Source of the DNA: CAIWHR01 sp963788185
GTDB lineage: Bacteria > Pseudomonadota > Gammaproteobacteria > Burkholderiales > Casimicrobiaceae
Reading direction: 5' to 3'
Length of the DNA: 64,000 nucleotides
Assembly: GCA_963788185.1 (NCBI GenBank)
Contig: CAWBGE010000022.1
Location: 62,001 to 126,000 of the forward strand
Part shown: one piece after another, positions 43,001-50,007 of the stretch
Position numbering within the stretch: position 1 is the stretch's first letter
Layout: every line of letters starts with the position of its first letter
Notes under the pieces: model-generated
Told to the model about the DNA's origin: nothing
The model's input: only the letters and a program-made list of their open reading frames with translations
Databases searched by the model: none
Translations under genes and position numbers: made by a program

Positions 43001-43510
43001 CGCGTATTCACCCACCCGCACGTCGTGTTCACCGACGAAATGCTGCGTCCCGAGTTGCAGGACATGGACATCTTCGCCGACGGCATGTCCAACATCGTCG
43101 CGACGCACCAGCGCGTTGCGGACAGCTATTTTGCCGACGGCAGCCTGTCGATGGCCTGCCCGCCGCTGCACGCGCTGCTCGAGATCATGGCGCATGGCCA
43201 CACCGGCGCCGGGCACGGGCTGCATTCGCCCGCAGTGCGCGACCTCTTCACGCGCGAAAGCGTGCTTGCGAGCGAATGGTATGCGGCGCGCCTCGATGCC
43301 AAGCAGCGCAGCGACCAGGCACGCAGCGCGCACGGGGTGGCCGCGCTCGACGACTTCCTCCGTCGTCCCGGCAACGCCGGTGTGATCGCCCGCCTGGGGC
43401 TCTCCGCGCGGCATGCGCGCGCGCAGGCCGAGCAGGCGCGTGTGCGCTCGGAGGCCTATCGCCGGGAGCTCGTCGGCACGATCGGGTTGCAGCCGCTGGA
43501 TGGTTACTGA
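40091..43510 (+). CDS. PPi-type phosphoenolpyruvate carboxykinase
   Basis: A protein of 1139 residues from ATG 40091 (GGAG 5 nt upstream; ATG 40061 is an alternative). It belongs to the large diphosphate-dependent PEPCK family described from Propionibacterium freudenreichii and Entamoeba, about twice the size of ATP/GTP enzymes. As I recall those sequences, it shares NGVLHNPANDRRTT, GLPIPDDKKAV, DPYLPENDASLDPEGWTGH, the near-invariant NYFGYCKKEVKTQISYSAN, the kinase-loop-like VSGGGKSEISK (residues 476-486) and GSVIKLLTPS. It should interconvert oxaloacetate plus PPi with PEP, CO2 and phosphate, in the cytoplasm. No partner genes surround it; the next gene is convergent 15 bp on. Confidence 0.88.
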   Translation: MEYSADTTVVTPENLSAAISLRLALLGFPLPTEAAWTRLMAPIFARQRELSRRLADRLSPTDSRIQKFLADYLAEIGPAPTLPRRTLVLDQPGIARGLSLPADGDYFASPLLQSYRLRNGVLHNPANDRRTTSGVFHVAEGGLPIPDDKKAVPKASFAKLLGLALTPPEESLRLPFTAGTANTAGCFVSLLLRPLVVPAVPGFTAEKRMEIRFFAPGSLVSNLDFVECVFGNGGDPYLPENDASLDPEGWTGHSGCVILAPHLSSVTKQSVGLPQWDLATPRQRRDGMCYKAETELYNGGAAFKICARDARGVIVTIIADNYFGYCKKEVKTQISYSANLFGSAEEEHSGGALVFPSFDQGEEFAGFSSPDRYSLDDVIAGDPERFAPQPEGHALDRIEPQVILVPEESAFALRSQTISWRKADGSPTSIKLLAGKIYLRPSGLRVQMEPVRGERGQWRIIATSADVTACHKPCTVSGGGKSEISKAISDAILPGHVFVADFERDMDAVAALLARDFANRFSDAAANGVDHRLVLGSERSLGSVIKLLTPSSRTYNDAHNAWLASIPQHIKELVFVVKRFYRSEWGDAWRDHFSVDVINGRPGNELKLDGRKLIVNTLRVGFEIDGSWRVFGLRHDFHPAAKVQIEDDITASVVAPPGAGADGPGAASQKFVQNCEHRLFQRPDDAIHRGYDQQAEADIASPGTFISNFEPLDRAAARDLVDDARGFSAYTEPMQQLIRAAADAPEGSSPAYFVSSAHPRIVDGKPSKNPRYLQLRPDLARPHETAIAMLALRLNRKLPVAAPLATPVHVVAAGRRNNPPEPGVRPLCVFNPLHYMELPELFMEFISSMTGKSPSTTGAGSEGALTKGPFNALPAIIDLNAALVSFVLTGHDGWVSCAGHVGPQVRVDHDISLLVPEVFARMSPGERSAKNLIADGCLERVADFEHRGSTVLASRLGYRVTARFVHGYFGRVFTHPHVVFTDEMLRPELQDMDIFADGMSNIVATHQRVADSYFADGSLSMACPPLHALLEIMAHGHTGAGHGLHSPAVRDLFTRESVLASEWYAARLDAKQRSDQARSAHGVAALDDFLRRPGNAGVIARLGLSARHARAQAEQARVRSEAYRRELVGTIGLQPLDGY

Positions 43511-43525
43511 TCCGACGCCGCGGCG

Positions 43526-44230
43526 TCAGCACCGCGCGCCGCCCTTCTCCAGGCTGCGCGCCATCTCGGTGTAGCCGCGCTTGCGCGCCATTTCGAGCGG
43601 CAGCGTGCCGTTGCGATCGCGCAGGCAGACGTTCGCGCCCGCATCGACCAGCGCATTCAGCGTCGCGAGGTGACGCGGTCCGCCGTCGCCCAGGACGATC
43701 GATTCGATCAGCGCCGTCCAGTGCAGGTTGTTGACGTGATCGAGCGGAGCCCCCGCCGCGATGAGTTGCCGCACGACGCCGGCGTGACCCAGATGCGCCG
43801 CGGCGATCAGGGCGGTGCCGTCGTACCGGCTGGTGACCTGCCGCGGGCTGGCGCCAAGCGCCAGCAACAAGGCCAGTGTAGCCTCGTCGTTCGCGACTGC
43901 GGCGATGGTGACGGCGTCGTAGCGGTCGCTCTCCAGCGCGTCGATGTTTGCGCCGATCCGAACCAGCGCGCGCACGGCGTCGTGATGCCGCGCGTAGGTC
44001 GCCACGTGCAGCGCGGTGCGACCGTGACCGTCGCGCGACTCCAGCGCCGCGCCGGCAGTGGCGAGTTCGCTGATGCGCCGCGCGTCTCCGCGCCAGGCGG
44101 CAGCGTGCAGGTCGCGGTAGCCGGCGGCCTCGGCGCTCGACGGCGGCACCTGCGCCGTCGCCGCCGATGGAATCCCGCCGGCGAGGCCGATCGCCAGTGC
44201 GGCCCCGGCAAAAATTCCTCTCGCGTTCAT
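43526..44230 (-). CDS. Exported ankyrin-repeat protein
   Basis: A protein of 234 residues. ATG 44230 is preferred over ATG 44236 because AGGAGG lies 7 nt before the former and abuts the latter. The signal peptide (residues 1-27, ending ATAQ-VP) leads to about five ankyrin repeats, e.g. DLHAAAWRGDARRISELATAGA, GRTALHVATYARHHDAVRALV and GTALIAAAHLGHAGVVRQLI. It is a periplasmic binding scaffold of unknown partner. It is the last gene of a run with the HbpS-like gene, the FixJ-type regulator and the kinase, 27 bp after the HbpS-like gene. Confidence 0.85.
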   Translation of the reverse strand: MNARGIFAGAALAIGLAGGIPSAATAQVPPSSAEAAGYRDLHAAAWRGDARRISELATAGAALESRDGHGRTALHVATYARHHDAVRALVRIGANIDALESDRYDAVTIAAVANDEATLALLLALGASPRQVTSRYDGTALIAAAHLGHAGVVRQLIAAGAPLDHVNNLHWTALIESIVLGDGGPRHLATLNALVDAGANVCLRDRNGTLPLEMARKRGYTEMARSLEKGGARC

Positions 44231-44257
44231 CGCCATCCCTCCTCGCGGGTTGCGCGT

Positions 44258-44770
44258 CTACTGCAACAGGTCCTTGACGCCGTCGAGTGCCGCGACGGCA
44301 CACTGGTCGTCCAGGTGTCCGCCGGGTGCGCCGCCGATGCCCACCGCGCCGATCACCGCGTCGCCGGCCTTGATCGGCACGCCGCCCCCGAGCAGCAGAA
44401 AGCCCGGGATGTCGGTCAGATTCGCAGCGCCGGGATTCTTCTGCGCGTTTTCCATCATCGCCAGCGTGCTGGTGCGCGCCGACGCGGACGTGTATGCCTT
44501 CTGCAGGCTGGCGCCGATGGTGTGCGGACCGGCGTTGTCGGCGCGCTGCACGGCGCGCACGACGCCGGTGCGATCGACGACGGTGGCGGCCACCGCGTAG
44601 CCCTTGTCCCTGCATGCGGCGACCGAGGCGGCGGCGATGCGATTGGCGAGTTCGAGCGAGACGTTGCGTTCGGTCAGCACCTGGGCGCTGGCAACGGGGG
44701 TGGCTGCCAGCGGGACGGCAGCGACCATCAGGGCGGTGACGAAGCGGGAAATCGGGGTGCGTGCGTTCAC
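44258..44770 (-). CDS. Secreted HbpS/GlcG-family (heme-binding-like) protein
   Basis: A protein of 170 residues. It starts at GTG 44770 with AGGAG 6 nt upstream. The signal peptide is residues 1-29 (cleavage near ASA-QV). The GlcG/HbpS domain shows ANRIAAASVAACRDKGYAVAATVVDRTG, LQKAYTSASART and the C-terminal LLLGGGVPIKAGDAVIGAVGIGGAPGG (two pieces). HbpS of Streptomyces is an extracellular heme-binding partner of the SenS/SenR two-component system; other members have unknown roles. The gene sits 82 bp after a response-regulator gene, in the same direction. Confidence 0.88.
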   Translation of the reverse strand: MNARTPISRFVTALMVAAVPLAATPVASAQVLTERNVSLELANRIAAASVAACRDKGYAVAATVVDRTGVVRAVQRADNAGPHTIGASLQKAYTSASARTSTLAMMENAQKNPGAANLTDIPGFLLLGGGVPIKAGDAVIGAVGIGGAPGGHLDDQCAVAALDGVKDLLQ

Positions 44771-44852
44771 GAGAGTCTCCTGGACAGATATCGGTTCAAG
44801 CGAACCGTGCAGCCAGTCTAGGCAGGACCCCGGAGCGATTCCATTCGTACGG

Positions 44853-45515
44853 CTACGCGCGCCCGTCCGTAGAAGTACGGAGCGACGCATCGCCCGCTTC
44901 GACCAGCGCGGCGTAGCGCAGGATGAGCTGGGCGAGCGACGCGCTCTGCAGCTTGGCGAACACGTTGGCCCGATGCGTCTCCACGGTGCGCGGCGACAGC
45001 GACAGCGCGCGCGCGATTTCCTTGTTGGTGAGGCCGGCGACGATGAAGCCAACGACTTCCCGCTCGCGTTCCGACAGCTGCGCGTAACGCTCGCGGGCAA
45101 GCCGATCACCCCGGTTGCGCTCCCGCGACTGCACGTGCCGGCGCACTGCGGCCTGCAGCGCGTCGAGCAACACATCGTCATCGACCGGCTTCTCGAGAAA
45201 CTCGACAGCGCCGGACTTGAACGCCCGTCGGCACAGGTCGACGGTGCCGTGGCCGGTCAGCATGAGCACCGGCTGGTCGATGCCGCGTGCCTTCAGCGTG
45301 TCGAGCAACGAGAGACCGCTGGTACCGGGCATGCGCACGTCGAGCACGATGGCGCCGATGCTGTCCGGATCGAAGCCGGCAAGGAACGCCGCGGCACCCG
45401 ATGCGGCGCGCACGCGCAGCCCGACGGTGCCTATGAGCAGCGACAGGCTCTCGCGCACGGCGTCGTCGTCGTCCACCAGGTGGATCAATGGCGAAAGCGC
45501 GACCGGCTCGTTCAT
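44853..45515 (-). CDS. FixJ/NarL-type response regulator
   Basis: A protein of 220 residues from ATG 45515. The receiver domain starts LIHLVDDDDAVRESLSLL, with phospho-acceptor Asp59 (IVLDVRMPG), Thr in LTGHG and Lys in EKPVDDDVLL. A LuxR-type helix-turn-helix follows (LSEREREVVGFIVAGLTNKEIARAL, RTVETHRANVFAKL). This FixJ/TodT/DctR-like type pairs with multi-domain kinases. Its start overlaps the kinase stop (ATGCAATGA), so the pair is co-translated. The downstream HbpS-like and ankyrin genes may be its targets or signalling partners. Confidence 0.92.
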   Translation of the reverse strand: MNEPVALSPLIHLVDDDDAVRESLSLLIGTVGLRVRAASGAAAFLAGFDPDSIGAIVLDVRMPGTSGLSLLDTLKARGIDQPVLMLTGHGTVDLCRRAFKSGAVEFLEKPVDDDVLLDALQAAVRRHVQSRERNRGDRLARERYAQLSEREREVVGFIVAGLTNKEIARALSLSPRTVETHRANVFAKLQSASLAQLILRYAALVEAGDASLRTSTDGRA

Positions 45516-47005
45516 TGCATCTTCGCCTTGTCGTGTGCCGGCGCCAGCGGCAGGGAGAGACGGAACTCCGCGCCGCGCGGACTCGCCGCCGCGGCCGAGA
45601 GGCTGCCGCCCATGCTCGCGGCCAGCGTTTCGCACAAGCTGAGGCCCAGCCCGAGGCCGTCCTTGCGCGTGGTGAAGAAGGGCTCGAAGATTCGCTGCAG
45701 AATCGGCTCGGGAATCCCCGGACCGGTGTCGCGCACGAGCAGCCGGCCCTGCGCTGCGTCGACCGCGAGCGTGATCACGAGCGTTCGCTCCGGCGCCGGC
45801 ACCTGCTCGAGTGCCTGCAACGCGTTGCGCAGCAGATTGTGGATGATCTGCTCCAGCGCTACGGGCTCCGCCGAGACGACGACGGCGCGATCCGCATGCA
45901 CCCGTGGCTCGACTTCGCGCTGACGGCACTCGGGCTCGATCAGGTGCAGCGCCGAGGCGACCGCTGCGCGCAGGTCCACCTGCTGGTGGCGTCCGTCGAG
46001 GTCCGGCTGTTCGACGGTGCGACGCAGGCGCGCCAGCACGTCGGCCGCGCGGCGTGCCTGGTCGGCCGCGCGCGCCATCGCCGCGCGCGCGGTGCCGAGT
46101 TCGGGCGAATCGTCGTCGAGCAGGCGGGCGGCTGCCTGTGTGTTGGCCAGCAACGCGGTGAGCGGCTGGTTGAGTTCGTGCGCCATGCCCGCCGCGAGTT
46201 CGCCCAGCGCATTGAGCCGCGCGACCTGACCGACACGCAGCCGCTCCTCCGCGCGCCGGCGTTCCACGTGCTGGCGCCGCAACGCCGCCAGCGCCGCCAG
46301 CACGCCGCCGACGGCCGCGATCCACAGCGACATGCGCATCCAGGGGAGTTCATGCCAACCGACGTGTCGCGTCGCCACCAGTTCAAACGGCTGGCTGACC
46401 GCTGCCAGCGTCTTGCGAAATCCGAAGCGCGTGGCTTCCCGCGACCCAACGCCGTCCTGAATCATCCACGCGTGGTCGCCGTGCCGCAACAGGATCCCGA
46501 CCGGGTGTTCTGCCGTCACCGGCCACTCTTCCGCCGGAGTCATCGCCCCGATGTCGATCTGCAACGCATGGCTCGCGGGTTCTGCGGCCAGCACCAGCCA
46601 GAACCGACCCTGTGCGAACTCGGTGTCGACGACCACGGCCCGCCGCTGGCTGCGCGAGGTCGTCTCCGCCGCGTCCAGTCCCGGTGCCGACCAATCCTGT
46701 CCGGCGTCGCGTCGCGCTGCGGTCAGAATGCGCGGATAGATTGCCGGGAGGCGCTGCTCGGGACGGTCAGCCCTGGACGTTGCCAGCAACGCGAGCGTCG
46801 CCAGCACGGCTTCGTGCTCCACGGCGCGCTGGCTCAACAGCCGATGCATGATCCGCGCATCGGTCTCGAAAGCATCGCGCAGCCGCGACAACTCCGCGTT
46901 GCCGAGCCAGATCGCGCCCGCCGCGCCGACGACGATCCAGCCCAGCAGCCAGGGCAGGGGGCGATCGAGGCGAATGCGCGACCGCAGCCGGGTGGCGATC
47001 ATCAT
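45512..47005 (-). CDS. Membrane-bound sensor histidine kinase
   Basis: A protein of 497 residues from ATG 47005. Two membrane segments (about 19-38 and 224-242) flank an extracytoplasmic domain of about 185 residues without recognised motif. A short linker coiled coil (QHVERRRAEERLRVGQVARL) leads to the DctB/FixL-type kinase core with His276 in GMAHELNQPLTAL, N-box NLLRNALQAL, and G-boxes DTGPGIPE and GLGLGLSLCETLA. No PAS domain was recognised. It presumably senses a periplasmic signal, possibly through the HbpS-like protein encoded downstream. Confidence 0.9.
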   Translation of the reverse strand: MMIATRLRSRIRLDRPLPWLLGWIVVGAAGAIWLGNAELSRLRDAFETDARIMHRLLSQRAVEHEAVLATLALLATSRADRPEQRLPAIYPRILTAARRDAGQDWSAPGLDAAETTSRSQRRAVVVDTEFAQGRFWLVLAAEPASHALQIDIGAMTPAEEWPVTAEHPVGILLRHGDHAWMIQDGVGSREATRFGFRKTLAAVSQPFELVATRHVGWHELPWMRMSLWIAAVGGVLAALAALRRQHVERRRAEERLRVGQVARLNALGELAAGMAHELNQPLTALLANTQAAARLLDDDSPELGTARAAMARAADQARRAADVLARLRRTVEQPDLDGRHQQVDLRAAVASALHLIEPECRQREVEPRVHADRAVVVSAEPVALEQIIHNLLRNALQALEQVPAPERTLVITLAVDAAQGRLLVRDTGPGIPEPILQRIFEPFFTTRKDGLGLGLSLCETLAASMGGSLSAAAASPRGAEFRLSLPLAPAHDKAKMQ

Positions 47006-47031
47006 CGGGGGAGTCCGCTGCCGGTCAGGCG

Positions 47032-47613
47032 CTATTTCGCGCGCCGGACGTCGCGCAGCAGCTGCGCGAGCTCGGTGCCCTCGAGCACGCGCAGATTCTT
47101 CGTGACCGCATACCGTCGCGCGTTGTCGGTGACACCGCCGACCGCGACATAGATGCCCTCGTGCGCATCCCGCGCCTCCTTTGCCGCGTCGAGTTCGCGC
47201 AACGGTTCGATGCCGGTGCTGGCGGCCTTCCAGCGCTTGCACATGACCACCGATCTGCGGCCCGCCTTGATCAGCTCGAAGTCGGCCGCGTTCCCGCCGA
47301 GGCGCGTTACCGCATAGCCGTCGCGGCGGAAAGCGTCGTCCATCGCGCCCGAGAACTCGCGCCACGACATCGCGTCGACGGCCTCCAGCGTGGAGGCGAC
47401 CCGCGCGGCGCTCGGCGCGCGCAGCTGTCTCCATCCCGTCACGACCCCGATTCCCACGAACGGGATCGCGGCCATCATGCCGCCGATCATGTACTGCTCG
47501 GGCAGCACGATGCGCGCGACGAGCAGCACTCCCGCCGCGGCAGCGAAGCTCACCCACCACGACGAGCGCAGCAGGATCGCGAACAGCGACTTCTCCGCCA
47601 TCTTGAATCTCAC
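47032..47613 (-). CDS. Membrane protein with Mrr-like restriction endonuclease domain
   Basis: A protein of 193 residues from GTG 47613 or ATG 47601 (four codons apart). Two membrane segments (about 13-33 and 40-60) are followed by a cytoplasmic Mrr_cat-type nuclease fold: MSWREFSGAMDDAFRRDGYAVTRLG, then DFELIKAGRRSVVMCKRWKA with the acidic and Cys-Lys residues matching the D...[EQ]xK pattern, then EARDAHEGIYVAVGGVTDNA. In place of the catalytic QxK there is CxK, as in many membrane-tethered relatives. Function is unknown; roles in DNA quality control or stress have been suggested for the group. It ends 27 bp before the kinase start. Confidence 0.75.
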   Translation of the reverse strand: MRFKMAEKSLFAILLRSSWWVSFAAAAGVLLVARIVLPEQYMIGGMMAAIPFVGIGVVTGWRQLRAPSAARVASTLEAVDAMSWREFSGAMDDAFRRDGYAVTRLGGNAADFELIKAGRRSVVMCKRWKAASTGIEPLRELDAAKEARDAHEGIYVAVGGVTDNARRYAVTKNLRVLEGTELAQLLRDVRRAK

Positions 47614-47736
47614 GTCTCACCTCACTTGATTCGTCTTTGGCGCGATCCGGGCAATGGGAGCGCGGCGCGCGGGTCGGATGGGCAAGGCGGCGATCTTGCG
47701 GCCTGTGCAGTCAAGGCGTCAACCCGCCGAAAGGCC

Positions 47737-48666
47737 CTATATGCCCAGCACCCACACCCACGCCGAGAAAGTGACGAAGGCGAGCGCGGTCGTGAGGAGG
47801 ATCGTCGCCGAAATGCGGCCCGAGTCGGCATCGTAGCGCTGCGCAAAGATGAAGACCCAGCCTGCTGTCGGCAGCGCGGCGGCGAGGACGGCCGCGGTCG
47901 CCGCAAAGGTGTCGACGAAGGGCCGCATCAGTACCCACACGAGAATCGGATGGAGGAGGAGCTTCGCCGCGACCGGGAGCGCGACGATGGTCGATCGCGG
48001 TCGGTCATCCGGACGTGCCAGCGACACGCCGATGGCAAACAGCGCGCAGGGCCCCGCCGCATTGGACAGCAGGCGCACGATCTCGTCGACGGGCGTCGGC
48101 AACGTCCAGGCGAACGCCGAGAACAGCGCGCCGGCGAAAATGCTGAGCAGAAACGGATTGAGCGCCGCCTTGGCGAGGGCATCCCGGATGCCCGCCGTCC
48201 ACCCGCGCGCGCCGGTCGCGTCCGTCTGCGCCACGGCCAGCGCGGCCGATACGACGATCGTCTGGTCCACGATTGCGGCCAGTATGGTCGGCGCCGCCGC
48301 GCGCTCGCCCATCAACGCCACGATCATCGGGATGCCGAGATAGCCGATGTTGGTGACGCTCGCGGCGAGCCCGAAGAAGGCGGCATCGCGCAGCAGCGAC
48401 CCGAGCATGCGCCAGGCGATCAGAATCACGAATGCGAGGGTGCAGAGTCCCGCGATCGTGTAGGCAGCGAAGTAGGGGCCGTTGGCGATGTCGCGGAACG
48501 GCGTGGTCGAAGCGAATCGGAACAGCATCGCCGGCACCGCGAAGTAGAGCAGGAACCCGTTGAACGCCGGCACGGCTTCGCCGGGCACCCACCGCCGTTT
48601 CGCGGCGATGTAACCAAGGAGAATCAGCGCGAAAAACGGCAGGGTGATCGTCAGCATCGTGCGCAT
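47737..48666 (-). CDS. AEC-family (auxin efflux carrier/malonate permease-like) transporter
   Basis: A protein of 309 residues with ten membrane segments in two inverted halves. Typical pieces are LPFFALILLGYIAAKRRWVP, LLYFAVPAMLFRFAS, ASVTNIGYLGIPMIVALMGE with the conserved N-x-G-[YF]-x-G-x-P motif in the broken helix, and CALFAIGVSLA. The family moves carboxylates such as malonate or malate, or amino acids; no neighbour gives the substrate. Monocistronic, divergent from the hypothetical gene at 48955. Confidence 0.88.
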   Translation of the reverse strand: MRTMLTITLPFFALILLGYIAAKRRWVPGEAVPAFNGFLLYFAVPAMLFRFASTTPFRDIANGPYFAAYTIAGLCTLAFVILIAWRMLGSLLRDAAFFGLAASVTNIGYLGIPMIVALMGERAAAPTILAAIVDQTIVVSAALAVAQTDATGARGWTAGIRDALAKAALNPFLLSIFAGALFSAFAWTLPTPVDEIVRLLSNAAGPCALFAIGVSLARPDDRPRSTIVALPVAAKLLLHPILVWVLMRPFVDTFAATAAVLAAALPTAGWVFIFAQRYDADSGRISATILLTTALAFVTFSAWVWVLGI

Positions 48667-48718
48667 GGGTGGCGCTACTTTACATGGTGCCGCGGTGTTG
48701 CACCCAACGCGGTTGAAT

Positions 48719-48782
48719 CGTTCGTCCTGAGCTTGTCGAATGGCTTCGACGGGCTCATCCCGAACGGGACTTCATGCATCGC
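48719..48782. repeat. Dispersed repeat, family 2
   Basis: CGTTCGTCCTGAGCTTGTCG plus AATGG pairs with the following CTTCGACGGGCTCATCCCGA plus ACGGG. It shares the downstream ATGCATCGC with the copy at 20487-20549. It lies in the divergent gap between the AEC gene and the hypothetical gene; nothing else is seen in that 288-bp gap. Confidence 0.75.
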
Positions 48783-48954
48783 GATGCCGGATCAATAGGG
48801 CATAATTCTGCACGGGCGGAGTCGGCCAGCCGCCTCAGGCCCCGGTCCGTACTGCGCGCCGGCTGGAGCCGGCGGCGAGATGGCTGTCGTGCCGGGTCCG
48901 CACGGACGTTTCATGGGCCGTGTCGCCCTCGGATCAACCAGGAGGTGCCCTATC

Positions 48955-49962
48955 GTGGGATTGCTGGACTGGGTATTCGGACTGCATTCGACCTCGCGCA
49001 CGCCGACGCGCGACGAAGAGGTGGCGGCCGCCATCATCGAGCGGGTCGTCGGTGCGACGGACACGCGGCTGAAACTCGTGCCCAATTACCGGAAGATCCT
49101 TCACGACGGCGCATTGACCACACTCGACCACGTCCGGCAGGTACTGCTGGCTATCCCCGGTCCCGTCGCCATAAGCGCCGCGGCGTGGACCGGCGATCGC
49201 ACGCTGCGCGCGTTTTTCGCGCGCGCCGCTGATGTGCCGATGCCCTTCAGCCGCAGCCGTGATGTCCGCAGCTTTTTCGCCGCGACAGCGGCGGAGGAGT
49301 GCATCGCGCTGCTGGGGTTCGAGCGCGCCGAGCGCGACGTAATCGCCACGCGGGTCGAAGGCGACGGCTTGCAGCGTGAGGCCGTCCATACGACGGTCAG
49401 TTTCGACAAGCCGGTCGTGCTCGCTCCCACGGCCGACCTGCAGGCCACGCGAATCGAGTTGGGCAAGCGCTCGGTCGACTATCTGGCGATGAAGGCATTG
49501 GCGCAGATCACCGCACTCAAGGAGCAGAAGAAGGAACTCGAAGAGGAGCGCGCGCTGCTGAGGATGCGGCTGCAGATGGCGCATGCAGGCGGCCGCGGCC
49601 TTGCCGGCATGGTGGGCGAAGCCGGTGTCGCGTCGGTGAACGCCGCGGCGCTCGCCCGGGATCTCGAGGCGAACGAGCAGGCACTGGCGCGTTTCGCTGC
49701 GACGGGCATGATGGCGCCGCTCATGGATCGGCTGCGCGAAGTCCTGGGCGATCCCGGTGCGTGGCTGCGCGTCGACACCCACACCCTCGAGCTCGACGAA
49801 ATGAACGTCAAGGCAGCCGAACCCGGCGGCGCCGTCATCAAGGTGCCGATCTGCGAGCTGTGCCTCGTCGATCGCTCACCCTACGCGGTGATAATGGCAC
49901 GGTTTCCCCGCGTCGATTTGCTGCCCGAACAGGACTTGTGGCGGGCCGCCGAGCGGATGTAG
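48955..49962 (+). CDS. Hypothetical protein with central coiled coil (335 aa)
   Basis: A protein of 335 residues. GTG 48955 is chosen because AGGAGG lies 9 nt upstream, and the protein then begins GLLDWVFGLHSTSRTPTRDEE. Residues about 10-160 form a mixed domain (AAAIIERVVGATDTRLKLVP, VLLAIPGPVAISAAAW). A coiled coil follows (ITALKEQKKELEEERALLRMRL), then a small C-terminal domain ending with PICELCLVDRSPYAVIMARFP. There is no signal peptide or membrane helix. I do not recognise the family; the coiled coil suggests oligomerisation. The patatin-like gene follows 45 bp later in the same direction. Confidence 0.75.
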   Translation: MGLLDWVFGLHSTSRTPTRDEEVAAAIIERVVGATDTRLKLVPNYRKILHDGALTTLDHVRQVLLAIPGPVAISAAAWTGDRTLRAFFARAADVPMPFSRSRDVRSFFAATAAEECIALLGFERAERDVIATRVEGDGLQREAVHTTVSFDKPVVLAPTADLQATRIELGKRSVDYLAMKALAQITALKEQKKELEEERALLRMRLQMAHAGGRGLAGMVGEAGVASVNAAALARDLEANEQALARFAATGMMAPLMDRLREVLGDPGAWLRVDTHTLELDEMNVKAAEPGGAVIKVPICELCLVDRSPYAVIMARFPRVDLLPEQDLWRAAERM

Positions 49963-50007
49963 CCGGCGCGAATTCGCAGTCGCTGCTGCGCTGCACGCGA
50001 GACAGTG

